A stretch of 64,000 nt of DNA from Hyperoodon ampullatus (GCA_949752795.1 OX457056.1:92588942-92652941); one strand, 5' to 3'; counted from the stretch's first letter, positions 46,889 to 59,259 are shown. Numbers and translations: made by a program. The notes: generated by a model not told the origin, from the sequence alone.

Positions 46889-47010
46889 ATATATTCATAT
46901 AGTTTCTAACCTTTTAAAATATATTTTAATATATATTTTATATTTAAATATAAATATATATAAATATAAAAAATATATATTTTAAAAGGTTAGAAACTAT
47001 ATGAATATAT
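46889..47010. repeat. AT-rich palindrome with 36-base perfect arms
   Basis: Arms 46889-46924 and 46975-47010 are exact reverse complements (ATATATTCATATAGTTTCTA, then ACCTTTTAAAATATAT). The 50-base spacer is almost pure A/T and itself nearly palindromic. It can form a hairpin or cruciform. Confidence 0.95.
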
Positions 47011-47751
47011 ATTTAAAAATATGTACTATAAGCTTAATTTCATTCAAGTCTTTTTTTCCATGCATAGTTTAGAGCATAGAGCTGTCCAAAAGAAAAATCA
47101 ATGAAAGCCACATAGGTAATTTAAAATTTTCTAGTCACCATATTTTATAATGTAAGATTTTTAAAAACAAGTGAAATTTTAACATATTTTAACCTAGTAT
47201 ATAATTTTATCATTTCAACATCAATAGAAAAATTATGAGATAATTTACATTTTTTTTTCATACTAAATCCCTGAAATTGACTCTTTTACGTCTACAGCTT
47301 ATCTGGACTTGGAAGTGTTACATTTCCAGTGCCCAATAGCCACACGAGGCTCGTGGCTATCATAACGGCAGTACAGAACTAGCCCTTTTAAGCCTCTCTC
47401 CCTTCGTACTGGACTCCTGGGTAGTCTAATTGCACACTAAATAAATCAGCTAGGACAATGATGCTCTAACCCCTAGCCTGTTCTCTTAGAAGACTGACAC
47501 GCCAAGCTCAAGTACACCCGGCCCTGTCGGACAATGAAAAGGAGTCCTCAGGGCCCACGTACTTGACCAGGTAGAAGCCCAGCTTCCCTTCCTTTCTTAT
47601 TTCTTCTTCTTTCTCTCATCAAGGTCCTGACATGAAATGATTATGCCTCTCTGACAGGCCTCCAAGGGACCTTGTTCATGTTCTTCTCTCTCTCTTTCTC
47701 TCTGTTACTCTCTTCCATTTTCTCTTTTGCACAAAAACATGCATGTACCTA
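47011..47751. other. Intron, no gene seen
   Basis: Contains CCAGTGCCCAATAGCCACAC, GAGGCTCGTGGCTATCATAA near 47327 (possible old repeat, not named) and a CT-rich run at 47684-47705. Confidence 0.45.
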
Positions 47752-48154
47752 TGCTGTATGGACTGAGTTTTGTCCCTTCAGTTTTATGTTAAAGTCCTAA
47801 CCCCCAGTACCTCAATATGACACTATTTGGAGATGGGTGTCTTTAAATAGGTAATTGAGGTTAAATGAGGTCATTAGAGTAGGCTCTAATCTGACTGGTG
47901 TCCTTAAGGAAAATTAGGACACAGAGGGTAGAAAGGGAGGACCACATGAAGCCACAGGGAGGAGACGGCCGTCTACAAGCCAAGGAGAGAGGCCCAGAAC
48001 AGATCATTCCCTCATGGCCCTCAGAAGAAAACAACCCTGCTGACACCCTAATCATAGACTCCTACCCCAAGAACTGTGAGAAACTACATTTCTGTTGTTT
48101 CAGCTCCCCAGGCTGTGATACTTTGTTATGGCAGCCCAACCAAACTAATACACA
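47752..48154 (+). mobile_element. Solo LTR, MLT1-like (ERVL-MaLR)
   Basis: Starts TGCTGTATGGACTGAGTTTT and ends near ACTAATACACA. Diagnostic inner segments are CCCCCAGTACCTCAATATGA, TATTTGGAGATGGGTGTCTT, GGTTAAATGAGGTCATTAGA, GAACTGTGAGAAACTACATT and TTTGTTATGGCAGCCCAACC. Flanking GTACCT / GTACAT may be a decayed target duplication. It is an ancient LTR with no internal retroviral genes nearby. Frames inside it are not genes. Confidence 0.85.
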
Positions 48155-48289
48155 GTACATGCAACTTCAGCCTTCTCTTTCCTCTAGTAAGCTAAGTTCA
48201 ATTGGCATTAGTTGAGAATTTTTCTCTACTTTTGTCTAGCGAGGAAGTGCTGTGGACATGACGCAGGGAAAGAACACTTTATGGGCAAC

Positions 48290-48470
48290 AGAATTCTATG
48301 ATTTGCAGAAAACTGGGTCAGAATTTAAAATATGCCACCTGTCCCTTTTCTGCACCAGCTTGCTGTGTTCTCTAAAGCAAACCACTTAATTTTCCAGGGA
48401 CTCAGTCTTCTCATCTGTAAAGTGAAGGCTTGAATTAGATCATTTCTCTTGCCCCGAATAATCTTAACAT
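48290..48470 (+). repeat. MIR-type SINE, diverged
   Basis: GGGACTCAGTCTTCTCATCT, GTAAAGTGAAGGCTTGAATT, AGATCATTTCTC resembles the MIR 3' half. Confidence 0.6.
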
Positions 48471-49111
48471 TCCACAGCTCAGCTTGGCTCAGACACGAGT
48501 CTGTCTCCTATTCTACACCCACAGCTTCCTGGATGAGGCACAGAGAAACAGACAGTGGTTAGGACAATATTTAGCTTTCAAAATGTTTTTAGTATAAATT
48601 ATTTTAGCTTGAAGCTGGTTGTTTGCTTTTGCCTGCTCAGATGCTTCCCCGCTATATAAACATATAAGCTTGGGGAGAATGTAAAGGGAGGTGAATGAAC
48701 TTGCGATCATTGTGTAAACTGTGAATGAGCATTAAACGTGAGACTGAAATGCCTCACGTTTGTGATACGTTTGAACCACGCTGCTGGTAAACCACGATTT
48801 CTGCACTTCATTTTTCTTGACATGGGACCATAACGAACGCTTGGAGTTCTAAGAGGGAACTTAGGACTTGTCCTATCACATCACCATCCTGGTGATGTAT
48901 TTATTTCTATCTCTTCAGGGACGCTTAGGAGACACAGTGTGGCCTCTCTGAGGATTAGAAACCACCTTCTGCCTCAGTTGTTCTTTTTTCTGGTGTTATA
49001 AGAAATATCTGAGTCACGGACGGACACCAAAGCATCTATTCCAGCCTTCTAATGAAAAACAAATAAAGGCAACATTATTTCTAAATATAACTGCAATGGC
49101 TTAAGTTCTTC
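48471..49111. other. Intron, no gene or repeat recognised
   Basis: Unique sequence without supported features. Confidence 0.5.
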
Positions 49112-49126
49112 AGAAAAGGTGGACCA

Positions 49127-49463
49127 GGACTTCCTTGGTGGCGCAGTGGTTAAGAATCTGCCTGCTAATGCAGGGGACACCAGTTCGAGCCCTGGTCCAG
49201 GAAGATCCCACATGCCATGGAGCAACTGAGCCTGTGCACCACAACTACTGAGCCTGTGCTCTAGAGCCTGTGAGCCACAACTACTGAAGTCTGTGCATCT
49301 AAAGCCTGTGCTCCTCAACAAAGAGAAGCCACTGCAGTAAGAAGCCCGTGCACCGCAATGAAGAGTAGCCCCTGCTCGCCGCAACTAGAGAAAGCCCGCG
49401 GACAGCAACAAAGACCCAAGGCAGCCAAAAATAAATAAATAAATAAATTTATATTAAAAAAAA
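49127..49463 (+). mobile_element. CHR-type SINE (CACAACTACTGAGCC form)
   Basis: GGACTTCCTTGGTGGCGCAG head, B-box AGTTCGAGCCC, repeated ACAACTACTGA blocks, AATAAATAAATAAATAAA tail. Duplication AGAAAAGGTGGACCA / AGAAAAGGTGGATCA at 49112-49126 and 49464-49478. Confidence 0.92.
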
Positions 49464-49478
49464 AGAAAAGGTGGATCA

Positions 49479-50399
49479 AGGACACCAATGCCATCACCAT
49501 AGTCAGTGTCCTCTTATTAGAGAAAGCACCTGCTGACACAAGGCCACCGGCTATAACAGCTAAAGCCTCAAGGAAACCCACAGACAAGAAACCCTTGTGT
49601 TGCCAACTGCAACCAGGCTTAAACAAAATGTTCACTTTTGGTAAAGAGCCCTACAGAAGGCCTTCCCGCCTTGAATGTACCAGCTCGGCCAGAGCACAGT
49701 ACTTATAGTCACCATAGGAAATTTTCCTCGTGCCAGTTGTAAAATAACATCCCCAATATGACTGTTTGGAGAGGAAGTTCCAACCACAAGAGACAGACTA
49801 AACAGCTGAATTCCTGAAAGCATCCAAGTCATTCACGCTAGAACAAAGGCGTCAGATTTGGCTTTGCTGGTGCTCAGCTTGTGCTGGGCTGCAGGCTGGT
49901 GGGTCTCTGCTGAGGCTATCTCACCTGCCCATGAATTCAGGTCCAGCCTTCCGTCAGGGAAGGCTCCAGGCTGCCCCAGGAGTTGCTAGCAAGCATCATC
50001 TGCTCTAGATATTTCCCCCTCCAGAAGCCAGCTACACCAATGCTCTTTTCTCCCTTTGGGTCCAAAGATCCCATCAGGGGAGCCTATTTATTGTTTTCCT
50101 GGCTTATACAACAACAGCAGGGACATTCCCCCGGAAAGGGCTCTGGTATTAAGCACATATGCCCCCTGGATGCAGAGAGGGCCACTCAGCAGCACAGAGC
50201 AGGATTTTGTTTATTTAGTTAATTGTCTCTGGGCAGCACAGCTGGCCTGGCCTGGGAAGGGGAGAACCGAGCTTTACCTTTTATTAAGACTGTAGTAATC
50301 CTCTAGGTGACCGTGGAAGCAGGGGCTGAAGGACACGGGGTGTTGAAGAGAAGAAGAGGCCCAATAAGTCACACGCAGCAACTCGATTTGCCTGAGAAG
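49479..50399. other. Intron, no gene or repeat recognised
   Basis: Unique sequence of mixed composition. The longest frames are about 79 codons and unsupported. Confidence 0.5.
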
Positions 50400-50752
50400 C
50401 ATGTTAAAAAGAGAATCCTGGGCTCCACTCTTCCATTAGGAGTTAGAATCCCAAAGACAGTAGTTCTCAGCCAGGGACTCTCTTGCCCCCAAGAGACATT
50501 TGAAAATGTCTAAAGACATTTTTGGTTGTCACAGCTGGGGAGGGTGCTAGTGGCACCTAGTGGGTTGGGGCCAGGATTGCTGCTAAATATCCTACAATGC
50601 ACAGGACAGCACCCAACAGCAAATTATCCAGCCTAAACATCAATGCTCCAAGGCTGAGAAACCTCGCTCTGTGGGTTAGAGGGGTGCCAAGTACCTGTGT
50701 TTTTAAATAAACTCTGCAGGTGATGCCAATGTACTCTGAGGTTTGAGAACTT
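50400..50752 (+). mobile_element. MER5A-type MITE split by MER20
   Basis: AGAGAATCCTGGGCTCCACT lies before and ATAAACTCTGCAGGTGATGC, GAGGTTTGAGAACTTCTACC after the MER20 element, in MER5A order. The left limit is uncertain. Confidence 0.55.
50458..50665 (+). mobile_element. MER20 hAT-Charlie MITE
   Basis: CAGTAGTTCTCAGCCAGGGA at the left and GGCTGAGAAACC at the right. Diagnostic AAATGTCTAAAGACATTTTT, GGTTGTCACAGCTGGGGAGG and TATCCTACAATGCACAGGAC lie between. MER20 copies are known to act as enhancers in some mammalian endometrial genes. No such role can be read here. Confidence 0.9.
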
Positions 50753-51450
50753 CTACCCATGTGTTGTCAACTAGCTGACAACATCAGGTTGTCAGGGCAG
50801 TGAGGGTGGGTTGAGGTAGACATGGAATACACTCCAATCAGTAGCACTGAAGACAGTCACAACATACTTTACAAATTTATTCCACGTAAGACCCATGGGA
50901 GACTTTAATAGGACTTACAATGGGACCGTGGGCATGAGTAAACATAGGGTCCAGTTACCCCAAACAGAAAAGCAAGGGAATGCTGAGCAGCTGTGCCTCT
51001 GAAACATCAGCCTCACTGCCAATTTTCCCATCATTATAGCTTTGTTGGCTTAATTGATTCTTCAAGAGTTTGCAAGTCCTCTTTGGCAGTGTGCTATGCT
51101 TCTGGGTAGGGCCGTATCTTCAACCTTAAGTGTCATAAGTGGACCGTGGGGAGAACAGGAGTTACATCTAGGGCTTGTATTTTAGTTATCTGTCATGTCA
51201 CAGAAGGCTAAGGGAAAGATGTGAAAAAGTTCAGGAGAAACATCTTAACTGTCTTCTAGTGCTCAAGAGTACCATATTGAGAGTCAAATGATTTCTGCTC
51301 TACTTTTTCTCTCTCTTCAGCAGCCATACACTTGGGCCAAGCTGCTATCTCTGGGGGCCCTGGTGTCCTTGCCCAAGATAATGCCTGACCTGTCTAACTC
51401 GCTGAACTGCTGTAAGGATCATTGAGAGAAGTCTGAGAAAGGACCTCTTA
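50753..51450. other. Intron, no gene seen; possible weak MIR
   Basis: About 51290-51440 (CACTTGGGCCAAGCTGCTAT, CGCTGAACTGCTGTAAGGAT) may be a MIR remnant. Confidence 0.4.
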
Positions 51451-51463
51451 AAAAATTAAAATG

Positions 51464-51578
51464 AGGACTTCCTTGGTGGTCCAGTGTTTAGGACTCAGTG
51501 CTTTCACTCCCATGGCCCCAGTTTCAATCCCTGTTTGCGGAACTAAAATCCCACAAGCCACGTGGAGGGATCAAAAAA
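51464..51578 (+). mobile_element. tRNA-derived SINE, short Bov-tA-like form
   Basis: GACTTCCTTGGTGGTCCAGT head, AACTAAAATCCCACAAGCCA, short A-tail. Duplication AAAAATTAAAATG at 51451-51463 and 51579-51591. Confidence 0.85.
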
Positions 51579-51591
51579 AAAAATTAAAATG

Positions 51592-54500
51592 GAAAGAAGT
51601 GATTGTGCTTGTGGGTGGAAGGAATGAAACCAGTAGCGGTAACCTGTTGTAAACGGAAATGTTTTTCTATTAAGTCATGGAGTTGAGATGATGGAAGGTG
51701 TTTATCATTTTCTTGGAATAATTATGATTCCTCATGGCTGTAAAGAATCCGAAGAGAAATAGAAGCAGACTTTTCTTTCTGCATCATAATTTGAAGGCTT
51801 AGACTTTTTTTTTTAAGGAACACAAAGAATATAATCAAAGTCATATGAGACCCACCAATATTTCCATTACAAGCTAAGCCTGTTTAATTAGGCTCTGTAG
51901 ACCCCGAAAACAACTGAGACCAGGCTTTGTTGTTTTGTTGCATAAGGCATGATTCTTTCTCCTTTTTGCAAATTCTACTACAATTGTTGTCTTCCTCCTG
52001 AAATATTATTTCCATGACATAAAACCTGCATCCTGATATGGCCAGAAATGAAATATCTCCCCTCCATCCAGAAAAGCAAACTATTTTACTCTGTTTACCT
52101 ACAAGGGCACATGAGAAATCAATTCAATAAAATTAATTGGCTCACTACATTGTAATGAAACTGAACATTATGTTTATTATTAGTTTTACCATTCTATTCT
52201 ATTAGTGAATATTTTAAAACACCACGTTAATGTTCTCAAAGGTAAACATTATTATAAAACATGTTACTCCCTTGATATAGATTGGAATGAAATGAGGGAT
52301 GACAAAAGCCAGGGAAATGTGGGTTGGTTCAATGGTCAGCCACACGTCCCTGAATCAGCTCCCCAGCCCCAGCACTGTATGGACGCCAAGTATATAAGTA
52401 CTTCCCACTCAGTCTCCCCTTCCTGCTACATCAATCTCATTTCCCCTGTGATTTCTCATTCATCTATTGGCTCAGATCATGAGCACACGGGGCTGGGACT
52501 ATCTTTACTCCTACGTTTGGTAGAGCATCTAATAACTTGATAAAGGCACCAGCACCCCCATTTTGCAGAAGGGTAACCTCAAATACTGGAGTATTAGACT
52601 TAGTCAAGGCCAGTACTTCTGAGAGGTTTTCAGGGACTGCACCAGTGTAAGCCTTGTGGGTTAATCACTTGACCCTGACCTGAAGTCTTTCCACCTGCTT
52701 TTAATAAGTAACTGTCTTACCATTGTTTTGTTAGTTATTCCACATAAAACTGTTTTCCTTATTTGACCACGAGGAAATAGGTAGAGAATAACTAAGGCCA
52801 TTTCTACATAAATGCGATGCCCTCTGTGAATATACCTCCTCTAGTCTCAAGTTCAAATCAAACAGACTCTCGTGAGAATCTCATGGGAAATGCCTAACAG
52901 GATTTCCTCCTTTAACTGAAACCACTCATCACCCAGCGGAGATGAAGAGATTCTCACTGCACCCCTCCTTTGGAAGACGATCCTAACAGAAATGGTACGG
53001 CCCCTGAGGTTGCCCCCGAGGAACTGTTACTTTGGCAGACAAGCACAAAATGGTCATAGCAAAGTATCTAGAAATGTCTCTGAATGGAAGGGTGCCTAGA
53101 ACAAAAGCAACTCCTGACCTAAAAAGGTTTCCCCTTTCTCCTCCACCTTTGTCCTAGAACTCAGTGTGTTCTATAATTGTGCTCTATCAAAACTTGCTTA
53201 GCAGTGTTAATGTACCAACTCCGGATTAGATCTCAGGCCACGACATTCCTAGTCTAGTGCTTCTGTTCTCACGTCACTTATTTACAAAGAGTTTTAGATA
53301 CTGAAGTGACACAGCTTCCTTGGATGAATGCTCTAAATGCCCCTCAAGAGACTTTGATTGCACTGAGGAAGCACAGAATGTTCACGAGAAATTTCTCCTT
53401 TGTTTTTCTATAATTAGCCAGCTCTCTTCCTCTTCTTGATTCCCCACCTAATGATGCATTGACTTGGGTGAACAACAACACAAAAGATGTGGGAGACTGC
53501 ATTTATTATACTATGATGCAAATATTAGCATCAGGGTGGAATTTCTGCTCCAACCCCAGGAGCATTACTTACTTTCTCTGCTGGTAGCAGATTCCAAGTA
53601 TCGCTAACATGGTTTCAGCAGCGATCACTTCCTGGTTACTCAGGAAAATTTACCCTTTCGTTTATTGCTTTATTTCTAGCCTAAGCTGGTCATTAGCACG
53701 CCACTAGTGAAAAGACTCACCTCTAGGTCTGTTCCCTTTGCATTTTAGGGTGGCAGTGGGGAAGGTACATTGATTTTCCTGTGAAAAGTGACTTGCCTTA
53801 AACTGTGCGAAAAAGATATATATTTAAAGGCAGCCACCTGCATGAACACCTGGCACTTTTTATGCAAACACCCAGCAAATCATAAAAGAATTGTGAGAAT
53901 GCCTATAAATGCTTCGAAATGGTAAACAACACCCTTGAAGTTCTATGTGTACAATAGCCTTAGTTTCATCCTTTCTTAATTGAATGAATCTTTTGTCTGA
54001 GGGCCAATTTCTCATCCTATGTCCAGTCCTGCTCCTGGGTGGGGAAGGGAGGGAGGGAGGCTGTGGTGTTTCTATCAATTGGTAGCCAGATGCTGGTTCT
54101 TTGGAAAGCATTGATTAGTTTTATCCCTTTTATAGGAGGGCACGTGCTCATGCGCACATGCACACACATCGTGAGAAGTTACAAAGGATTGGGATGTGGC
54201 CACTTTTCAGGCTCCATTAGTATCTTCTCACTCCCTCTACTTTCTCTAACCCAACTTTGCACCCAGCCACCAGGCTCTGCCGTCAGCCTCATGAGACTCA
54301 GTGATGCCCAAGCCCCTCAGCAGTGGGCAGCCCTGGCACCTTCCTTTGCATTGCCTCCCCATCTGACCGGAGTCCCAGCAAACCACATCCTATCACACAG
54401 CCAAGGCAGAGAAGGTCTTTGTCATTGAAAATGGAAAGAGCTTTCCATGAGTAGCACTCCTTCCTCATAAAAATACACACTCTGGTCCATCCAGTTCCTT

Positions 54501-56076
54501 CTTTTCAGGGGCTGATTTGAGACAGTATCCTAAGGCTGGGTGGAGCTCGGCCACTGTCAGTAACTGCTTCTCTATTCTCATTCAGAATGTGAAATGTTAG
54601 GGGATCCAAAGTATGTAATGAAATTTGCATAGCAATTGGTTTCAATCAGCCACTGGCTAAATATAAATGTCTCATAAAAAACGAAAAACAACCCACAAAC
54701 AATCACAAAAAACCCCACTCCCAAGCCCATTACCCAGAACATAGAGGAATCGAAAGTGAGTCATACACAGGGCCCTCAGGGTGAGTGCCTGGATGGCTCC
54801 TGGGGCTGGGACACTACAGTGTCTGGGCTTTATCTGCACCCCTTTCTACTAGCCTGGCCACAAACCCACTATTTTGAGTGAGACCTCACCTTCAAGCCTA
54901 AGAGCCAGGATCAGCAATGACAGAAAAACACCTTTGGCAGCACTGTCTTTTGCTATTTAGAACAGCTTGTCTTTACAGTTCTGCTGCATTTGGGGCTCCT
55001 AACTCCAGGTGAAATGCAGGAAAGAGACACACACATAACTGGAAGTGGGGTAGGAGATCAGAACCCCTATACTTCTTTGCTGAATGGATCAGGGTTCATC
55101 TCTGGAAAACCACTAAATTACAAATTTGGTCCAATTAATCTGAGTTAAGTCTTACATTTTAGAAAAGCAGTCAATCCGCTTGCTCTGCCAGATGGCTTAA
55201 GCCCACTATCATGGCATGTGTTTGGATAAAAGCTCTTCCCCATGTAGCCCAAGTCTTGCTGGATTCATCTGCGATTCAAAAGCTGTGATTGAAAGAGACT
55301 TCAAATTCGCAGGTGTACGGCTCACTGGGGACATGACACAAGATTCAAAATGCAGGTGTCATTAGCGTCTAGTCTCATGATTTTCACATGGCCAGGAAAG
55401 GCCAAACATGAACACACCGGAACAAGGGCTGTTTTGTGGGGGCAGGGAGAGAGGCGGGGTGGGGGGAGGAAAAAAGGTAACTGAAGACCCTCAATAGGGA
55501 CAACATGTCCTACACCTTCTGGAAGCAATCAGAGGGAGTAAGCCAAACAGCTGACTGACATTCATGCACTTTCACCTGCCCGACTCCCAGAGAGCTGACT
55601 GGCTGAAGGGGCTCCAGAAAGAGGATGAAATCAACTTGGTCCCACTGAAAGCGGGGTCAGTTCCAAGGGCTTAATCTGTTTCAATTCTTTTTTCTGCTTT
55701 AAATAAGGTAGATTTCCTGACTAAAATCGGATCAGCTGTGTAACCATCCTGCTTCATCGAAGGAGCCACACGGGTTAAGGGCTCCCTCTGGCACGAATGG
55801 GGACACAAGGACCCTCTGCCAGGTGAAGCTGCCCAAGCTAGACCTGAGCTAGAGAGATGTCCGCTGTTCCCTTCCCAGAAGGTCCCCAGCAATATTTCCT
55901 ACCCTTCTGGCCCTCTAATCATGCAGAGTCTCAAGAAGTGGGAACATTATTTTACCTCCTGTCTGTAAGATGTACATAGATATTTACCCACGCGTTATGT
56001 CTGGGCTGATAAATGCTCACATATTCCTTAGTTCTTCTTTTAAAAATGACTCGTTTCAGTATAAGATTTTAGAACT
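51592..56076. other. LNX1: Long apparently unique intron stretch
   Basis: About 4.5 kb with little recognisable repeat; weak MIR-like text lies near 52540-52640. No splice-flanked frame resembling LNX1 or another protein is visible. Frames such as 54039-54428 (129 codons) lack family resemblance. This is the cleanest block in which to look for conserved non-coding elements. Confidence 0.45.
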
Positions 56077-56094
56077 TCGGTAAGTAATATTTTA

Positions 56095-56221
56095 TTTTTA
56101 TTTTTAATTTTTTTTTAAAGGTGAAAGCAAGTTTATTTAGAGAGATACAAATTCTGCAGGCAGAATGCAGACTGTCTCAGGTGAAAGTGGCCCTGAGGTG
56201 GAGGCGTGGTTAGTTTGGGGC
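56095..56221 (-). pseudogene. Short antisense retrocopy of a polyadenylated transcript 3' end
   Basis: A perfect 18-base duplication TCGGTAAGTAATATTTTA lies at 56077-56094 and 56222-56239. Read on the minus strand the insert ends AAATAAACTTGCTTTCACC (containing AATAAA), followed by an A-rich tail at its left edge. This is the signature of L1-mediated retrotransposition of an mRNA 3' end. The source transcript is not identified; an LTR-terminated transcript is possible because such 3' ends are common there (inference). Confidence 0.75.
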
Positions 56222-56239
56222 TCGGTAAGTAATATTTTA

Positions 56240-56810
56240 GAACTTTGACATTCTTCTTCTAGTAGCAGGAACAAGATTATACAAACATTCTTTCATTTGC
56301 AGAAACTGATTCAGCTCTCACTTGTTTGCTTTAACCACTGCTCTGATCCCTTTAGAGTGTGTGTATACAGAAGCCTCCAAATACCAGGACTTCTGTTATC
56401 TAAAACTGATGCTATCAAAGACATTGTTTACTGCATGTTTTAAGAGTAAAAGTTTGCTTTCAGAGGACAGCGACAACAGCTTCTTGTAAGCTGCAGGGGA
56501 ATCCACCCCAGCGAGGTTGCTCCCTCTTTTGCCATTAGCGGTAGTGTTAATTTCTGCCGTCCTTGCATGGATCATCTATGACAAAGGTTGACTTGGCCAC
56601 AGTTAAAACTGGAAGTTTACTATTTTCAGTTGTTCCAGTTCTGTTTGCTCAGGCTACTAATCAATACCAAATCCAATGCATTTAAATAAAATGGCACAGC
56701 AACTACACTGTTCTTGCCAATAGCTTCAAATGACAATGCAGCATCACTTAAATGTACTCCGACACCAACCTCCAAGTCAAATGCTACACCAGCTTGCAAA
56801 GCTCATTAAG
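56240..56810. other. Intron, no gene or repeat recognised
   Basis: Unique sequence. Confidence 0.5.
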
Positions 56811-56820
56811 AAGAAGGATT

Positions 56821-57154
56821 GGGACTTCCCTGGTGGCACAGTGGTTAAGAATCTGCCTGCCAATTCAGGGGACACGGGTTCGAGCCCTGGTCCAGGAAGA
56901 TTCACATGCCATGGAGCAACTAAGCCCATGTGCCACAACTACTGAGCCTGCGCTCTAGAGCCCATGAGCCACAACTACTGGAGCCCATGCACCTAGAGCC
57001 CATGCTCCGCCACAAGAGAAGCCACTGCAATGAAAAGCACACGCACCGCAACGAAGAGCAGCCCCTGCTCGCTGCAACTAGAGAAAGCTTGTGGGCAGCA
57101 ATGAAGACCCAACACAGCCAAAAATAAATAAATAAATAAATAAATTTAAAGAAA
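56821..57154 (+). mobile_element. CHR-type SINE (CACAACTACTGAGCC form)
   Basis: GGGACTTCCCTGGTGGCACA head, GGTTCGAGCCC B-box, typical blocks and an AATAAATAAATAAATAAA tail. Duplication AAGAAGGATT at 56811-56820 and 57155-57164. Confidence 0.93.
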
Positions 57155-57164
57155 AAGAAGGATT

Positions 57165-57999
57165 ATTGTATCAGGAACAGAGCTTTCTGTTGGAGTCATC
57201 ATTGGCAAAGAGTTGTTACAGATTTGTGTCCTTGCTTACTGGGGTCAAACATTTGTCTTTAGTAAAATAAAGGCATTGGAATAGATTCTAAAAATAACTG
57301 GCAGGAATGTGTTCTATGACTTGAGGCTTCTCCAGTGGTTGGGTGGAGGTATCGACCAAGTCAGGACACAGAATAAACTTCAGCAAAATGCTCTCTAAAG
57401 TCAGTTGACTTGGCAAGGTCATGTTAAAAAAAAAAAAAGAGAGGCTGGGTTGAATACAATGATTTCTCGGAGGAAAAGAGTGAAAAATCAGTGCCAAACT
57501 ACTCGCATGGTGGAAAGTTCTACACTTTGGGAAGATGAGACTTGGTTTCTAAAAAGCTGATCAGCATATTCCATTGCTTTTTTTTCCGAAAGAAATTTAT
57601 AGTTCATAATTCTTTAATTCCACTCTCTATTTATATCAAGTGGAAAAAGAGGACATCTATTCAGACATGTGTCAGAAACTCAGGATCACCAAACAGTTCT
57701 GAATACTTAAGACAAGAACAGTAACATGCTCAGACAATGGACATTATTAAGCTCAACAGAGAAGAATACACATAAGTTGAAACAGGAGGATTTAACACTT
57801 AGCAATAGCTTTAAAATCTGTAAGCTCACCCTGAGTCATAAAAAAATTAGGCCAAGAAGCTTGAAAGAACACAGATCTATGCTTTTAAAACACGCAAACA
57901 CTGAAATGAAAATGTTAACACATGAAATGTTAAACTCCTTAAAAAATATCTTTATAAGTATAAATAAAAATTTGGAGAATTAAACTAACACAGAGAAGT
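57165..57999. other. Intron, no gene seen; A/T-rich
   Basis: A chance 85-codon Lys-rich frame lies at 57726-57983. It is followed by the possible CR1/L3 LINE and could be its diverged upstream part. Confidence 0.4.
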
Positions 58000-58980
58000 T
58001 TTGACAAGAAAAAATTAGGTACAGGAATATTTGGCAAATACACACACACATAAATCAGCTGCTCCAGATGACATATACCCCCCGGGGAATAAAAGAATTT
58101 GACTAATATGCTTACTGAACAATGGTGCAGTAAAGATGAATAATTATTTCTGAAAAATTACCTTGCACACAGGGGGATGTCAGAAGATTGGAAAAAGACC
58201 AACAACATGTGATAGTGATGTAGAAAGAAAACAGAAGGAAAGGGCAGTGAAAAATTAGTGTATGATATATGCAATTGCTGGTTTAAAAGCTGTGGAATAA
58301 ACATTACGGAGGCAAAATTTAAAAGGTTCAGAATACCAGGGGTGAATAAACAAAACAATCTGCATTTAGAGGACCGCAGATGAGCGGTCTGAGATTATGT
58401 TGAAGACATTAATACAGTTCTTGTTGTAGTTAAGACTGTAAAGGGATGGGGAGGGGGGCATTAAGGTGAACATGTGGTGTCTTGGGAAAGATTTTATTTC
58501 CACTATTAGTCTAAAGATTCAGAAGGGGGGCTGAAAATGGACAGAAATTTCAGACAAAGAAGGTATTAAGCCCAGTCATAGGGATGTGTTTCAGAAGGTG
58601 TCTTAACAATCCGCCATCACATCAGTCTCAATCATTACCCTGATGGACGACCCGAGATGGGGTGTCACAAAATTTATGGATGACACCCAGGTGGAGAGAG
58701 CCACAGAAGATGGGAGACAGGTGGAAGAAAAAGAAATAAACTAGGTTAGGTTAGACACAGACACATCTGCAACTGGAGAGAATCCACTGAAAACAATGAT
58801 ATGAACAAGCTGGAGAAATAGAGAAAACAACACAATTTAGGGATGAGAAAATTAACCATGAATTCACACCAAGCAAGAATGGGGGTGTGTGGAGAGGGAG
58901 GTCATTGCTATTTGACATTCCAATGTAAACTATATTCAGAGCATGAGACCCAGAGTAAGGTTTAACTAGGTACAAATCCC
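58000..58980 (+). repeat. Possible ancient CR1/L3 LINE fragment
   Basis: A frame near 58665 reads VTKFMDDTQVE, resembling the CR1/L3 reverse-transcriptase FADDT motif with F-M in place of F-A. A later segment reads MNKLEKWRKQH-like after one nonsense change, as expected downstream of that motif. An upstream segment (GGGATGTCAGAAGATTGGAA) resembles the 'P..WK' RT region. All frames are broken. Confidence 0.45.
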
Positions 58981-59084
58981 TCCCCCACCCTCGTTCAGGA
59001 ATAATCCAGCAAAGAAAGATGAAAGCAGAAGCAACAGGAAGTTACATCGCCCAGCCTGCCCAGATGCCAGCTCTTTTTCTGTGG

Positions 59085-59255
59085 GTATCACTGGTTACTC
59101 ACAGGAATCCTTTGCTGTAGGACTCACCATTCCCATTTCACAGATGAGACAACTGAGGCCAAAGAGGTTAAGGCCACATAAGGAGACGTAGAACTAGAAA
59201 GTGTCAGATCTAGGGTTTGCAAACAGCACAGCCTGACTCAAAGCCCACGCTCGTC
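59085..59255 (-). repeat. MIR SINE
   Basis: CATTTCACAGATGAGACAAC, TGAGGCCAAAGAGGTTAAGG and GAACTAGAAAGTGTCAGATC form an antisense MIR. Confidence 0.78.
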
Positions 59256-59259
59256 CCAA

